64,000 bases of DNA from Strigamia acuminata (taxonomy: Eukaryota; Arthropoda; Chilopoda; Geophilomorpha; Linotaeniidae): NCBI GenBank assembly GCA_949358305.1, contig OX442317.1, forward strand, positions 5,894,186 to 5,958,185, in the 5' to 3' direction. Each line of letters begins with the position of its first letter. Position 1 is the stretch's first letter. Positions 1 to 21,683 of the stretch are shown here, one piece after another. The position numbers were made by a program, and so were the translations under genes. The notes below the pieces were generated by a model, which was given only the letters and a program-made list of their open reading frames with translations, was not told the DNA's origin and did no database searches.

Positions 1-400
1 TAGAAGTGTTGCAACTTCCTGTCGCACATGTTTCCACCTATACTCTGTTTCAGAAAACTTGCGACAAACTCTCATTGGCTATCCACCTTTTCGCAACCAT
101 TACGTAATGGTTACAATATGGTTACAATGAAAAAAGGTTGAAAAATGCGTAATGTCCAATCAAACGGGGCCACGGCAATGTAACGTGACCGACGCGATTG
201 AAGCGACGTTGGCGTACGTACCTGGAAAAAATTAGGACGTGATGACGCTTTAATTATTAGCATACGATAGCTGCGATTGGCTCAGATTAAGACGTCAATG
301 GAGGAACGAATTTCGAAAATTTTTCAAAGTCCTCGCACATGCGCAATGACGATTCGTGTTTACCGACCACTTTTTTTCTCTAATAAAATCTCGGTTTTTG
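1..400. other. intergenic, no gene seen
   Basis: I see no convincing exon here. The stretch is moderately AT-rich, with short direct repetitions around 108-130 (a 'ggttacaat' motif occurs twice). It leads into the fold-back repeat that begins near 400. Confidence 0.4.
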
Positions 401-401
401 G

Positions 402-1035
402 GCCGTATCTCGGCAACCGTGCCAGATAGATACACTCATGCGATAATTAATCGATTTTTTATGTTATTTCACGTCGATTCCGCTAGTTTTTGACACTTTT
501 CAATTTTTGGCCGATTTTGGCCATTTCTCCATAGGTTAGCCTTTGCTTTTTTGTCAAAATTGGCCAAAATTGAAAAAGTGCCGAAAACGAACCCAATCGA
601 TCGGAAATGAGCTAAAAAATCGATTAATTATCACATTTATAGGTCCATTTCGCTCCGTTGCCGAGTTATGGGCCGAAAACAAACTTCTCCAAAGACTTTT
701 TCTCTGGTTTGTCGGCCGTAGCTCCGCAACGGAGCCAGATAGGCATACTCATGCGATATTTAAACGATTTTTCACGTCATTTCACGTCGATTCCGCTAGT
801 TTTTGGCATTTCCCAATTTTTGGCCGATTTTGGCCATTTCTCCGTAGGTTAGCCTTTGCTTTTTTGTCAAAATTGGCCAAAATTGAAAAAGTGCCGGAAA
901 TGAGCTCAATCGATTGGAAATGAGCTAAAAAATCGATTAATTATCACATTTATGGGTCCATCTGGCTCGGTTGCCGAGTTATCGGCCGAAAACAGACTTC
1001 TCCAAAGACTTTTCCTCTGGTTTTTTGCCCGTAGC
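402..1035. repeat. two tandem copies of a fold-back (inverted) repeat unit of about 313 bp
   Basis: Unit 1 starts near 402 and unit 2 near 714; a third partial start lies at 1028. Each unit opens with a 'ggccgta.ctc.gcaac' string and folds on itself. The left arm (about 411-535) carries ataattaatcgatttttta and aatttttggcc; the right arm (about 555-700) carries their reverse complements, ggccaaaattgaaaaagtgc and taaaaaatcgattaattat. The same holds for 720-835 against 860-1000. This is a long imperfect hairpin repeated head to tail, the layout of a fold-back or MITE-type element. Open frames across it are by-products of the AT-poor arms. Confidence 0.75.
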
Positions 1036-1214
1036 TCCTCCCCGTAAAAGAAACTGTTACAAACTCGAGTTGTTTATTTATTTGTTTTATTTAATTGTTC
1101 CAATTAAACGTTTCGTCATTCACATCTTTTTCATTTGTAAATGAAATAAATAAAACGAGGCGATATTCTATCTAAAACCATCAACTAGCTGATAAAGCAT
1201 CAAGTCTGAATTGT

Positions 1215-1750
1215 TCATTGCAAAATGCACGCACTGCTCTGACACTGGAAATTACTATGAATGCTGGGCACAGGCTGCTGCGAATCGAAATGAGACTTCA
1301 ACAATTTCTGCATCGACTCGAAATCCCGCGACTGTTTACGCGCCACTGGAACGATGCGCGGAGGAATGCCCTGCACGCTCGACTCGACTGCCGGCATCTC
1401 GTTCACTGCTTGAACGGCCACTTGTCCCATCGGAACACCGTTCGTCTGTAGACTAACCACCGGAGCAACTCCTTCTGGAACCACTTGCAGTTGTACGGGC
1501 GCAACCTTCTGCGGCATCAGTGCGGCAACCGAAGAAGCGACCACTTTGATTGACGGTGCAACGGATGCTTTTTCGCTGGTGGATCCGGTTCTAAGTCGAT
1601 CGAAGTCGTTGGCGCAAGTTCCACAGTTGGTATTTGTGTGGAGATGGGCGACGATGAGGATTCGAATACCGTTGGCGATGTGTTACTGAATATTTGTACA
1701 AATCGTTTGCGTATTCCACAACTTATATCATTGAAATATTTCTTGCTCAA
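1215..1750 (-). other. open region downstream of CKAP5, unrecognised
   Basis: Two overlapping minus-strand open stretches in different frames lie between the CKAP5 stop and the fold-back repeat. The distal one is valine/proline-rich (for example PVQLQVVPEGVAPVV) and ends at 1215; the proximal one is serine/proline/threonine-rich. They could be a small gene with an unrecognised intron or frameshift, or a decayed exon. I see no domain. CKAP5 itself has its stop at 2016, so this is not its C-terminus unless alternative splicing joins it. Confidence 0.2.
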
Positions 1751-2015
1751 AATAACACAAAACCATAATGTCTAATGACTACAAACCACCCTCAAAACTT
1801 GAAAACTCAATACTCATTGCACGTTGCGTGATCGTCGCAAAAATGTACACACCAAACCAAAGATTTTTAAATACTTTTAATATTTTTAAAATTACAAGTA
1901 AATCGACCAAAAGTTAAAGGAAAAAAAAATATATTTAAAAACAAAACTAGCTCGACATAATTTAAGATTTTTATTCGTACACGTATTTATTTCAATTCCT
2001 CTTCATATGGAGTTT

Positions 2016-11680
<9,665 letters not shown>

Positions 11681-12347
11681 TTTTTCTGCCTAATTCTGTC
11701 GAATAACGTGAATAAGTGACCAAGGTTGAGCGATTTAAATTTTAAACAGCAACATCAACGTAAACACACGCACAAATGTGGGTTTTTTAAACCTAAATAA
11801 ATCATTGCAACATTTCGTGCGATTTCGTCGTAAATGTCATGCGCCAAATCAATCTTGCCCAATATGTTTCTTTTATGGCTACTGGCTATTGAATTAGGTT
11901 GGAATTTACGCGAAAATGCATTTGAAATGGATTTGTATTCATGTTTTCCCTCTCACCTGCAACGACCGTTGGAAAGTTTTCGATGGCGATGCTCTTTTAT
12001 TTTGATTTCAACGGACGGTTGACAAATGACGTCAATTTTCTTTGATTTTAAAACTACTCGGTTTGGAATTCTGTTTCTCTTTAGGCATACCGCGGATAAA
12101 AATATTTCTTGTTTAAAGAGGCCGTTTTTGGTCGAACTGGAGGTAACACTTATAATTTTTTAAATAAACGAAAAATCCGGTAAGCCTTTACTGCCGGCCT
12201 TAAATGATCCGGATTTGGATCAAGATCAGGAACAGAAGCGCCATATACGGCGCTCAGTTCAAATTTAGCCAAATTAGGTCAATGACGTAACAATCTAGCG
12301 AATGTAACAAATTATTTATTTACAAAACAAAAAATAAGGACATTAAT
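11681..12347. other. intergenic between CKAP5 and Twinkle
   Basis: 5' flank of CKAP5 and 3' flank of Twinkle (both minus strand). No recognisable exon. A short inverted motif around 12,175-12,220 (atccgg ... gatccggat) is weak. The CKAP5 promoter should lie just right of 11,680, but I see no clear core promoter motif. Confidence 0.4.
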
Positions 12348-15300
12348 TTAATTCACAATTTCATCTCTTTTTTCATCTTTTTCTTTCTCTTTGGTTTTGC
12401 TTCCTTTAAACGAAAAGCTTAATGTTTCTTTTGAAAAAACTAAAGGCACAATTCCAATATCACCAGTAAAACGATTTTTGGCAACCTAAAAATCAAATAA
12501 ATCACTTTATTACAATAAAAACAATTAAATTACACGTCAGTTGAGCAATACTTGTAAATATTTTCTGCCTCTTACAGACTCCAATCTCTTGTCTTGAAGA
12601 ATTAAGACATTATCAGCCTCTTGACTCGCTTTCGCACCACCAAAAATGGACGAAATATTCAATTCTTCCGCATTTTCCTAAATAATAAAAATAAATACAT
12701 TTTCAAAATAATTTTTTAAACTAAACTAGACACCTTTCTAGGATGAATAACTAGTGTAACGTGAACATTATTCATAGATGCAAATTTGCGGAATGCAGCA
12801 ATGATTAAATCCTGCTTCCAAAAACGATCCATCGAAGTGTCGCTCGACCCCATCATAAACTGCAAATTATCAACAACTATGTGCTGAATGTCGTACACAT
12901 AAGCCGCATGCGCCATAGCCTGAAATTCATATCAAAAATTAAAAAATAATTGAAAAAATATATATATATTTACCGCAATAACGTTTTTAATCGTTTCTTC
13001 GCCATGAAACGTCATAAAATAAAGCGGAAGTTGTTCAAAATCGTTGGCCCATTTGTCAAACAAATCTATTTTATCATACAACGGAATTCTAAAATCAAAT
13101 TAAAACCTCAATACAAACACAAAATAAAAAAAAAAATTTAAAAACTAACTGAGAAAACTGAATCAACATCATTTTAGCCAATCGAACGTTTCGGATTTCA
13201 AAACTACCCCACAAAGTGCTCACCTAAAAATCAATAAAATCAATTTAAAAACTCAAATCACATATGAATTTATAATTATACTCCTTGCATGCACAAATCT
13301 AACGAATATTCGCTCATCAACGTCGTTTTTCCCGACCCCGTCGGTCCCGTTACGACCGTCAACTCGCCTCTTCTGTGTCCTTTCAACAATTTATTCAAAA
13401 GTGGATATCGCTGCCACTAAAAAACAAAAAAAAAATTAAACAAATTCTAAAATAAAATAAAAATGAGACCTTAACTCCGGCGACTTGTTCTGTGTGACTC
13501 AATTCGGTAAAAACTTCATTTCTCAACGCTTGAAACGACGTAATCGATTTGTGTCCGACAGCGTGCACATCTTTCAAAATACTCGTCAAATCCAAATTGT
13601 TTTTCACCGCTTGAAGCGGCCCGAGGTTCTCCTGCTTCGGTCGAACAAAATGGCAGCGCGATTCGCCGAGTTTTCGTGCAAAAGTCCTCGACGCCTCCCA
13701 CGACTTGACATCGCCACCGAACCAAAATGTAATCGAATCGAACTGTTCGAGCAGCGGTAATGTCTCGACCGGTAAACAGGATACGCCTTTCGGTAGACTC
13801 AAACACGGTAGATTGAGTTCTTGCGAGATTATTAACGTGTCCAAAGGATGCGCGGTTAAAATCAATTTCTTGTGGTTCGGGGTGATTTTCTGCAGACCGT
13901 ACAGCATGTTATCGGCTCGTCTGAATTGCGTAACAATTTCTGACATTGTATTTCGTGAGTTATTTGGTGAATTAATGTTTATACTTAGGTATGGTGAGTT
14001 CCGCAACATTTTCCTGCTTCGATTTCAGTGTTCGGATCGCAACTTTGTCGCCATTTACGCCGTAAATTGGAAAAATAATAGTGTCTCCGTTTTTCGTCGT
14101 GGTTAAATCGTATTTTTTCGCGGTTAGTTGAGTAATTTGCTGCAATTAAATGTTTGAAACACAATTTTAAAACGATATTTATGTTTTAAAACTTTCAACA
14201 CACAAATTTAAAACAATATTTATGTTTTAGACCATTTAAAACATACATTTAAAAACAATATTTATGTTTCAGAACGTTTAAAACGCAAATATAAAACGAT
14301 ATTTATGTTTCAGAACGTTTAAAACGCAAATATAAAACGATATTTATGTTTCAAAACGTTTAAAAATCAAATATAAAACGATATTTGTGTTTCAGAACGT
14401 TTAAAACGCAAATATAAAACGATATTTATGTTTCAGAACGTTTAAAACGCAAATATAAAACGATATTTATGTTTCAGAACGTTTAAAACGCAAATATAAA
14501 ACGATATTTATGTTTCAGAACGTTTAAAACGCAAATATAAAACGATATTTATGTTTCAGAACGTTTAAAACGCAAATATAAAACGATATTTATGTTTCAG
14601 AACGTTTAAAACGCAAATATAAAACGATATTTATGTTTCAGAACGTTTAAAACGCAAATATAAAACGATATTTATGTTTCAGAACGTTTAAAACGCAAAT
14701 ATAAAACGATATTTATGTTTCAGAACGTTTACAACGCAAATATAAAACGATATTTATGTTTCAGAACGTTTAAAACGCAAATATAAAACGATATTTATGT
14801 TTCAGAACGTTTAAAACGCAAATATAAAACGATATTTATGTTTCAGAACGTTTAAAACGCAAATATAAAACGATATTTATGTTTCAGAACGTTTAAAACG
14901 CAAATATAAAACGATATTTATGTTTCAAAACGTTTAAAAATCAAATATAAAACGATATTTGTGTGTAGTACATCATTTTATACCTCGATTTGGAATTTTC
15001 GAACGATTTCTAGATATTTTTCTTGGTCTAAATTGGATAAAGGAATGGATTCGGCCAATATGTTTTGTATTTTTGAACCGTCTTCTTCACTGATCATCCA
15101 ATCGGGAGATGGTTTTCGCTTCAGTTCGCGGATATTTAGTTGGTGGTTGCGCCTTAAAAGAGCGATGTAGTCTTGGAACTCAGTCCACGTTCCCGAAATG
15201 CGACACGAATGGCAAAGAAACATTCCAGTTACTAAATTAATGTATAATTTTCCATTTTTGACTAAGTTTTTTCCAGCGTGCGGGCATAAAAAGCAGTTTA

Positions 15301-15649
15301 GAATTAAACACGTGTGTCCTTGCTCGAAACTGATTCTCTGCTCGCGCAAAAACGTTTTCATCAAATTGGGCGTCACTGATCTAAAATCGACGGGCAAAAC
15401 GTTATTTGTGAAATTCCGAGACGGTGAAACTCGAAATTCTGCAACGACAAAAAAAAATTAATTAACAAATAAAATAAATAAAAATAATAAATAAAAAATT
15501 TAACTGATCAATTTTTCTAATGGAAAATTAGCATCGGTTTTCAAAAACTTATTGAAACATTTATGGTAATGCTGATGACGTTCGTTCGAGTAAATTGGCT
15601 TGTTGAAAAACAATTTGGAAATAAATAAATTCCTGCATTTTAGCGCCAT
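12348..15649 (-). CDS. TWNK: mitochondrial replicative DNA helicase Twinkle
   Basis: Ring helicase that unwinds mtDNA for Pol gamma, related to phage T7 gp4. Exon 1 is 15,505-15,649 (start [12 protein letters not shown], basic and hydrophobic, as for a mitochondrial presequence). Exon 2 is 14,984-15,438 and carries the N-terminal zinc-ribbon-like region (CFLCPH ... FLCHSC). A primase-like/TOPRIM part follows from 14,139, with a 45-nt intron just right of 13,940; hallmarks are [21 protein letters not shown]. The RecA-type helicase has Walker [20 protein letters not shown] (around 13,290-13,350), [14 protein letters not shown], Walker B-like [12 protein letters not shown] (around 12,870) and a LVIHPRK motif. 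The last exon ends in DEIVN, stop at 12,348. All family motifs look intact. One 844-bp intron (14,140-14,983) is almost entirely a 41-bp tandem repeat. Confidence 0.95.
14157..14970. repeat. 41-bp minisatellite filling a Twinkle intron
   Basis: Unit gtttaaaacgcaaatataaa followed by acgatatttatgtttcagaac, 41 bp, about 19 copies. The inner copies are nearly identical and the outer ones more diverged, which suggests recent expansion from the middle. It takes up almost the whole intron between the zinc-ribbon exon and the primase-like exon. Confidence 0.93.
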
Positions 15650-15907
15650 TAAATAGAAACATGCCCGTTGTAATCAAACGTGTGTGCTATTTTCAAACAA
15701 AACAAAAAAAAATTTAAAAAAAAAATAAACAAAATAAAGGAACTGAACTTTACGAAATTCATACTTACTCGCTATAAAGAAAATAACAAAAAATTAATTG
15801 ACGAGCACATGAGTGCGAGTTGCATCAGTAAATTGATCTTCAAATTGCCGCCATTTTAATGCAAACCGTTTCCGTTTCTGCCAAGCGTGAACCTTCCGGT
15901 GCAAAAA
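15650..15907. promoter_or_regulatory. divergent promoter region, Twinkle / Lin-7
   Basis: Only 258 bp separate the start codons of Twinkle (minus) and Lin-7 (plus), so the two genes very likely share a bidirectional promoter. I see no clear TATA box. GC content rises near the Lin-7 start (around 15,870-15,905). The role is inferred from gene geometry only. Confidence 0.45.
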
Positions 15908-16932
15908 ATGGCAGCTGTCACTGAACCTCTTACGCTTCAAAGAGGTAACTCGAGTTTAATTTTCAGTCTTCCGTTCTTTTCATTCACCTTTGAATTAAAA
16001 AATACGAAGAAATAAAAACTGTAACAAAGAAATAAACCAATTTTTTCCTCCAACTCTTTAAAACGTGTTTAATGGGTTATTGAATTTTGAATGGTAATAA
16101 AATAGGGTGTAGCCCCAAACCAAAGAAACTCATAAATTCATTTAAAAATTCAGCCATAAACAAACTAATATCCTCGTTTTCTCATTCCAGACGTGCGCCG
16201 AGCCGTTGAACTTCTCGAAAAACTGCAAAAATGTGAGTTAAATCCATCAAAATAAACCTTAAATCACAAAAATCTCCACTTTCAGGCGGAGAAATTCCGG
16301 CTCCAAAATTGGCAGCTCTGCAAAAAGTGTTCCAAAGTGATTTCTGCAATGCTGTTCGCGAGGTGTACGAGCACGTCTACGAAACCGTCGACATCTCTGG
16401 AAGTCCGGACATCAGAGCCAGTGCAACGGCCAAAGTATAAAAACAAACAAAACGCAATTAAACGCCGTTCATCGATTCAAATTCCCTCAAATTGCAGGCA
16501 ACCGTGGCCGCCTTTGCCGCTAGTGAAGGTCACGCGCATCCCCGAGTCGTCGAATTACCCAAAACGGAGGAAGGACTCGGATTTAACGTCATGGGCGGGA
16601 AGGAACAGAACTCGCCCATTTACATCTCGAGGATCATTCCCGGCGGTGTGGCCGATCGACACGGGGGACTCAAAAGAGGCGATCAACTGCTGTCGGTGAA
16701 CGGCGTGGTAATTAAATTAATTTCCTAATTACACGTTTAATTTAAATATTAAATTTTGTTTAAATAATTGCAGAGCGTCGAAGGCGAGCATCACGAACGT
16801 GCCGTTGATTTGTTGAAGCAGGCTCAAGGAACTGTCAAACTGGTCGTTCGTTACACGCCCAAAGTGCTCGAAGAAATGGAGTTGCGGTTCGATAAACAGC
16901 GCGCCGCAAGACGCAGACAAAACTTGCAATAA
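15908..16932 (+). CDS. lin-7: Lin-7 (Veli/MALS) L27-PDZ polarity scaffold
   Basis: Small scaffold of the LIN-2/LIN-7/LIN-10 (CASK/Veli/Mint) complex that positions receptors and channels at junctions and synapses. Five exons join in frame: 15,908-15,944, 16,191-16,232, 16,286-16,434, 16,498-16,707 and 16,774-16,932, giving 198 aa, the usual family length. The L27 domain is at residues about 12-65 ([39 protein letters not shown]). The PDZ domain is at about 93-175, with carboxylate-binding loop GLGFNVMGG and [15 protein letters not shown]. The end is basic ([12 protein letters not shown]). The start is supported by [14 protein letters not shown], typical of the family. A candidate poly(A) signal (aataaa) lies near 17,106. 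Confidence 0.96.
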
Positions 16933-17287
16933 ACGGCAGTTTATCATCCAATGATTGTGCAAACTAACAAATTTCACCGTTAAAACTTGTTATTTCATTA
17001 TTCCAATGATAAATATTCACTTTTATTATCAAACTGACTGTGAAAAACTAACAAATATAACATCGGTACATCAACTATAGTGCGAGTTATTTGACGTTAC
17101 AGTTTAAATAAAACATTTATACACTTTTAATGACAAAAAATAAAATAAACAACTGAGAAAATTAGCCATCTTGATCTCAAAAACATGTTTACCGATCGTA
17201 AACCAGCGCTTATAACACACACACAAATAAAAATCTAGTCATTTAAAAACATATATCATATTAAAGCAGACACCCATCGAACAATAT

Positions 17288-20200
17288 CTAGTCCTTTTCG
17301 AGTTTCACTTTCTTCAGCGGTTGTTCGCCGTCATCGTTCGTCGGCCAAACTGACGGGAAGTAAGTCCCGAGGAGTTTCTTAAAGAATTCTTGCAGTTTCG
17401 CAGCTTTGTGGTGGATGACGGTGACGTCCTGCAACAAAACAACATTTGAATTAATAAAATCCGACGTTCGTGTCACGATTTGCACTCACCGCGTTAAACT
17501 TAAAGCAATTTTCAAACACGAGTTGAACGTCGGCGATGAATTCCACGTGAGATTTGTAGCAGTAAAAATTCTGAATTTGGAATAATCTTTTCTTAATCGT
17601 TCCTAAATCCATCGGTCTCGGTATAACGTTCAGGTAATTCGTCACCTGAGTACAAAATAATTTCATTGTGATTCTTAAAAATCTTAATTTCCATTTTACC
17701 TGGATTATATTGACGGGTTCTTGGAACTCGGGACTGAATTCGTTGCAAAACAATTCCAATAAGACGCGAGAACAAAGTTTAAAACCTTTTTCGTCCGAAA
17801 AACTCTCGATCGTGCTTCTCATGACGCTGGAATTGTAGTCGAAATTATATTTGGTGATATTTTCAGCTTTTGTGCACATGAAACACTGCCAAATCTCCTT
17901 TTCGCTACAATTAAAAATAAAATAAAAATAAAAAATAAAATAAATAATTTTTATTTTTTTTACTACTTGGGAAATCCAACTAGCGGTGGAATGTGACAAT
18001 TCAAATGGAAAACGCGTGGACAGAACCCGCAGCAAAGCAACGAGCCGCCATCGTGGCATACCGAACACCAATCGTCATTCGGATCCACGTCAATCGTCGT
18101 GATTTTCTTCTGACTGCACACCTGCAGAACCTCAACTTCGCCGCCTTCCGCCATTTTCTTTCCAATTTCGGGGCTGCAACTGCTATCCGGAGGTTGCGAA
18201 GTGTTCTGAAACCCAAAAAACAAAAATCAAAAAAATAAATAAAAACAAAAAAATAAAAATTTACCCAAATTTCACTCGGATCTCTCCTAACAACAGACGG
18301 ATCACTTATTACACTCTTTCTCTGCAAATCCTCACTACTTCTGAGTTCCATCTTAACAGCACCATTATTTTTATTCACCAATCTTCAAAAAAAAAATAAA
18401 TAAATAAAAAAAAAATTTTATATCAAATTTTCACCTGTCTTGCGACGCTTCATCAGACTGAGGACTATTCGTCCATATAACCGGCGACAAATGATCCGGT
18501 GTCCGTTGGTTCGGTTGGAACACGAGTGGTTTCGGCAGGGCGTGATTGAACGGGAAATGAGAAAGCGGTTTCGTGCTATTCAACTGCATCATTGCGGCGT
18601 TTGAAGGCCCTATCATACCACCCCCAGACATTGACGGCTGACCAAACTTAAAAGCATTTTGCCACCTAAAAAAAAAATAAAAAAAAATAAAAAAAAAAAT
18701 AAAAAATAAAAAAAAATAATTTCTTGACCACTGAAAACCACCAACACAAAACCAACGCACAAACTGATCGGGGAATAACAAAACATGCTGCGGAGCCACA
18801 CACATGCCAGCAAGCAATTTCGGATGAAAAACTTACGCTGACGGCATATACGGGGGGTAAGTTTGGGTCAAGATTTGAAAGAGAGGCGAGTGCACCTCCG
18901 ACAGTGGCAAAATCCTGCGCGATAAACAGGCAGACGCAAAACCCAAAGTCAAATATTGTATAATTATCCATTAAACTAAATTAAAATCAAACACTAATTC
19001 AAATAGCCCTACTTCATTGCATTGAAATCAGGAGGGTCCGGATGTTGTTCCAGTAAATTGCGTAAATGTGCGTTGCGAATTGATGGGTGCGTTGATGATG
19101 AAACAAGCGGTTGACCCGCGACTGGCAACAAACTTTCCTGGATATTCAGCTGCAATAATTTAAATATCATTTTCATTTAATTTTTTTTACTTTATTTGCC
19201 TCATTCCCCCTACATTTGTGCGCATTTCTGGCGTGGAAAGCTTGGTATTAGTCACCGGGTGCTGAAAACACGCGGAAAAATTCATTTTTTAATTCGATAT
19301 TCGCTCGAAAAGTCGATTAAATTACCTCCGGAGGCGCCAAGTGGACAACAGTCAAGCTACCCATACTATTGATGTAATTACTCAGACGACTCGTTTCGTA
19401 ATTGAACTTGATGTCGAGATTAAACAACAGTTTGGGTGGCATTTCGAATTGATTCCTCAGTAAATTCCAAGCTTGCTTCATCATCGCTCTCTTCGAGCTC
19501 AGCAGCGCCACGTCGTCGTCGCTGGTCAACGCGGACGCGATGAATCTCTCGCAGTGGTCAAGTTTTGTGCAGATTTTGTGCAGTTCGTTGCCCTTTGCAG
19601 CTAAAGTCATTTTCTTGTCGTGGCACATCGTGTTCAGCTCAGAGAGCAATTGTTTACTACGGCGATTGATTTCCGTGATAAACCTAAAAATTAAAAAATT
19701 AAAATTGATTAATTTAACACAAAATTTCGTTTCTTCGTCGCACCGAATTGCAAAATTCTTAATCTCGGTCGTCGTGGCCGCTTCTTTGTCCAAAACGTTT
19801 CGAATATTCCGCGTAACGGCTTGTTTCGACACGTTCGTGTAATGTTTCTTGACGGATAACTGGTGCTGGATGCTCGCGAGCGTTTGTTTCAGCTCCTTGC
19901 TCGCTTCCGATACGAATTTGTAGCGATGATTCATGTGTCCGCTGAGTTGGCAGTCGCGACAGGTGAGTTGCTCGCACGTTTCGCAGAATAATTTCAGTTG
20001 TTCCTAACCAAAAATTAATTAATAAACGAATAAATTCCACTTTTTTCCTTCTACCTGCGGATGAACGAGGCAAAACAGTGTTTTTCGCTTGCTATTTAAC
20101 CCCGCAGACACATCGTTCTTCGATTTAACGACGTGTTCTTTGGTTAATTTGATTCTCTCGTGAGCCTGGGTGCATTGCGAGCATAACCACTCGTTGCAAT

Positions 20201-20787
20201 CGACACAATACGAAGTTGCTTCGGTTTGGTCGTCGCAATTTGTACAAGTGTACATTTTTTCCGCGTCTTCGTCTTCGTTTTCATGCAGGGAGCCTTGAAG
20301 GAATTGATTATCGATGATCTCCGACACAAGCATGTCTTGGTAGCATCTGGGGCAAATGAATTTCACCGAACCTTGAAAAAAAATGACAAAAATTTAGGTC
20401 AATTTTAATTGAATGCGTTTTTGTGAGCGAGAGAGGATGTTTTCGTATGTTTTTATACACACTTTACCATATTTCTAGTAATACATACTTTCATTTTTGT
20501 TTGTTCGCGTTTTAATGTGGAAAAAGCGCTTTCGTTGCGTTAAGTTTACCTGATTGGAGTCCCTTTTTGAAGCACGTTCCACAAATTGAGTGAAGACAAG
20601 GTAAAAGTTTCGGTTCATTTTCCGCTAATTTTTTTGAGCATATTGGACATTCATCGAGCGTCGGGTGCGATCTGAGTTGTTCTTGCACTTTAGGGGTCGG
20701 TATTTCCACTGAGGGGTTGGCAGGGTTTGAATTTGATTCATTTGAAAACACTGGCGAAGGAACTGGCTTCATTTCGTCCGACGCCAT
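17288..20787 (-). CDS. bon: TIF1-family TRIM protein (bonus / TRIM24-33 type)
   Basis: Nuclear transcriptional cofactor. Domains in order: RING ([28 protein letters not shown]); a first B-box ([26 protein letters not shown]); a second B-box ([19 protein letters not shown]); a coiled coil of about 150 residues (19.3-19.9 kb); a disordered Pro/Ser/Asn-rich middle (18.4-19.2 kb); a PHD finger ([29 protein letters not shown]) around 17.9-18.1 kb; and a bromodomain ([29 protein letters not shown]) around 17.4-17.8 kb. This RING-B-box-coiled coil-PHD-bromo order defines TIF1. The basic tail [10 protein letters not shown] could be a nuclear signal. The start at 20,787 reads [14 protein letters not shown]; an earlier TTG-led extension is less likely. 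Its tail faces that of Lin-7 across about 355 bp. Confidence 0.93.
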
Positions 20788-21683
20788 CTTGGTGCACCAA
20801 CGGTCAAGCAACCTTGGGTCAACTGAACGGAAACGAAACGGCGACGTCAGAAATTTGCCAATTTAGTCCAGCTTGGTTATTAAAAATCGTTCAATAAAGA
20901 AATTTTAGCTCAGAGTGTTTGATTTTTTTAAAATCCCAGCCTTGATTGTAAGATTTTTTCCCCTTAAATTTTTTTAGGTTAACTGAGACATCTAGTGTTA
21001 AACGAGCAAAGCTTAGGTTACCGGAAGACCGATACTCGATGGAAAAATCGGTAGAAAACTGCGCATGCAAGGAGGGGAAAACCCGGATTATAGGAAATAT
21101 GTTGCGAGGTTTGGGGAAGTTTACAAAATAATCTGGGGAATTTTGAACAGGCCTTTTTCTATTCACGCAAAACAAGGAGTTTTTGAAATAGTCCTACATT
21201 CTTTACAAAGAGCTGTGTTTCATTTAACATTATTAACAAAGTTTTGCGAGTGTGTGATAATTCTGATAAAACCACCGAAGTAAGTAGAAGTTTCGCTCAA
21301 TTTCTTTCTATCAACTAGATTAAATCGACTTGATAGTAACGATAAACAACTCCAAACCCACATATTTAAATATTACCTTCTCGTATTTAAATTTGGTTTG
21401 GAAAAATTTAAATTTTAAAACTTGTTTTATGTTTTATTTTTAGGTTTTTCTTTGATGACAGCTTTTTATCGATAATTCGCGGATTTTCTTGGATTTTTTC
21501 CTGTTAAAATTGGATTTTTCTTTGCGAGTTGTTGACCTTGTGTGAATTTTGATGCTTAAACTGAAACCAAAGTAAGCGAGCATCAATTAAAGTGTGTCCC
21601 GTACGGACAGAATTTAAATGAATGTAATTTTGCAACCTATATATAGTTTGGGCCAGTTGCACTTTTGCGCAATCCGGTTCCAT
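20788..21683. other. intergenic between TIF1 and TRAF6
   Basis: Head-to-head flank of TIF1 (minus) and TRAF6 (plus). A 72-codon plus frame at 21,065-21,283 and an overlapping minus frame show no recognisable domain. A TATA-like tatatatag at 21,638-21,646 sits about 40 bp before the ATG at 21,684. Confidence 0.35.

Noticed and set aside
543-923. 126-codon plus-strand frame
   Set aside because: Lies across the fold-back repeat arms and repeats itself; no domain.
1215-2015. CKAP5 C-terminus extending to 1,215
   Set aside because: The conserved C-terminal helix (MDELKQRLARIKNS) ends with a stop at 2,016, matching the family's normal end.
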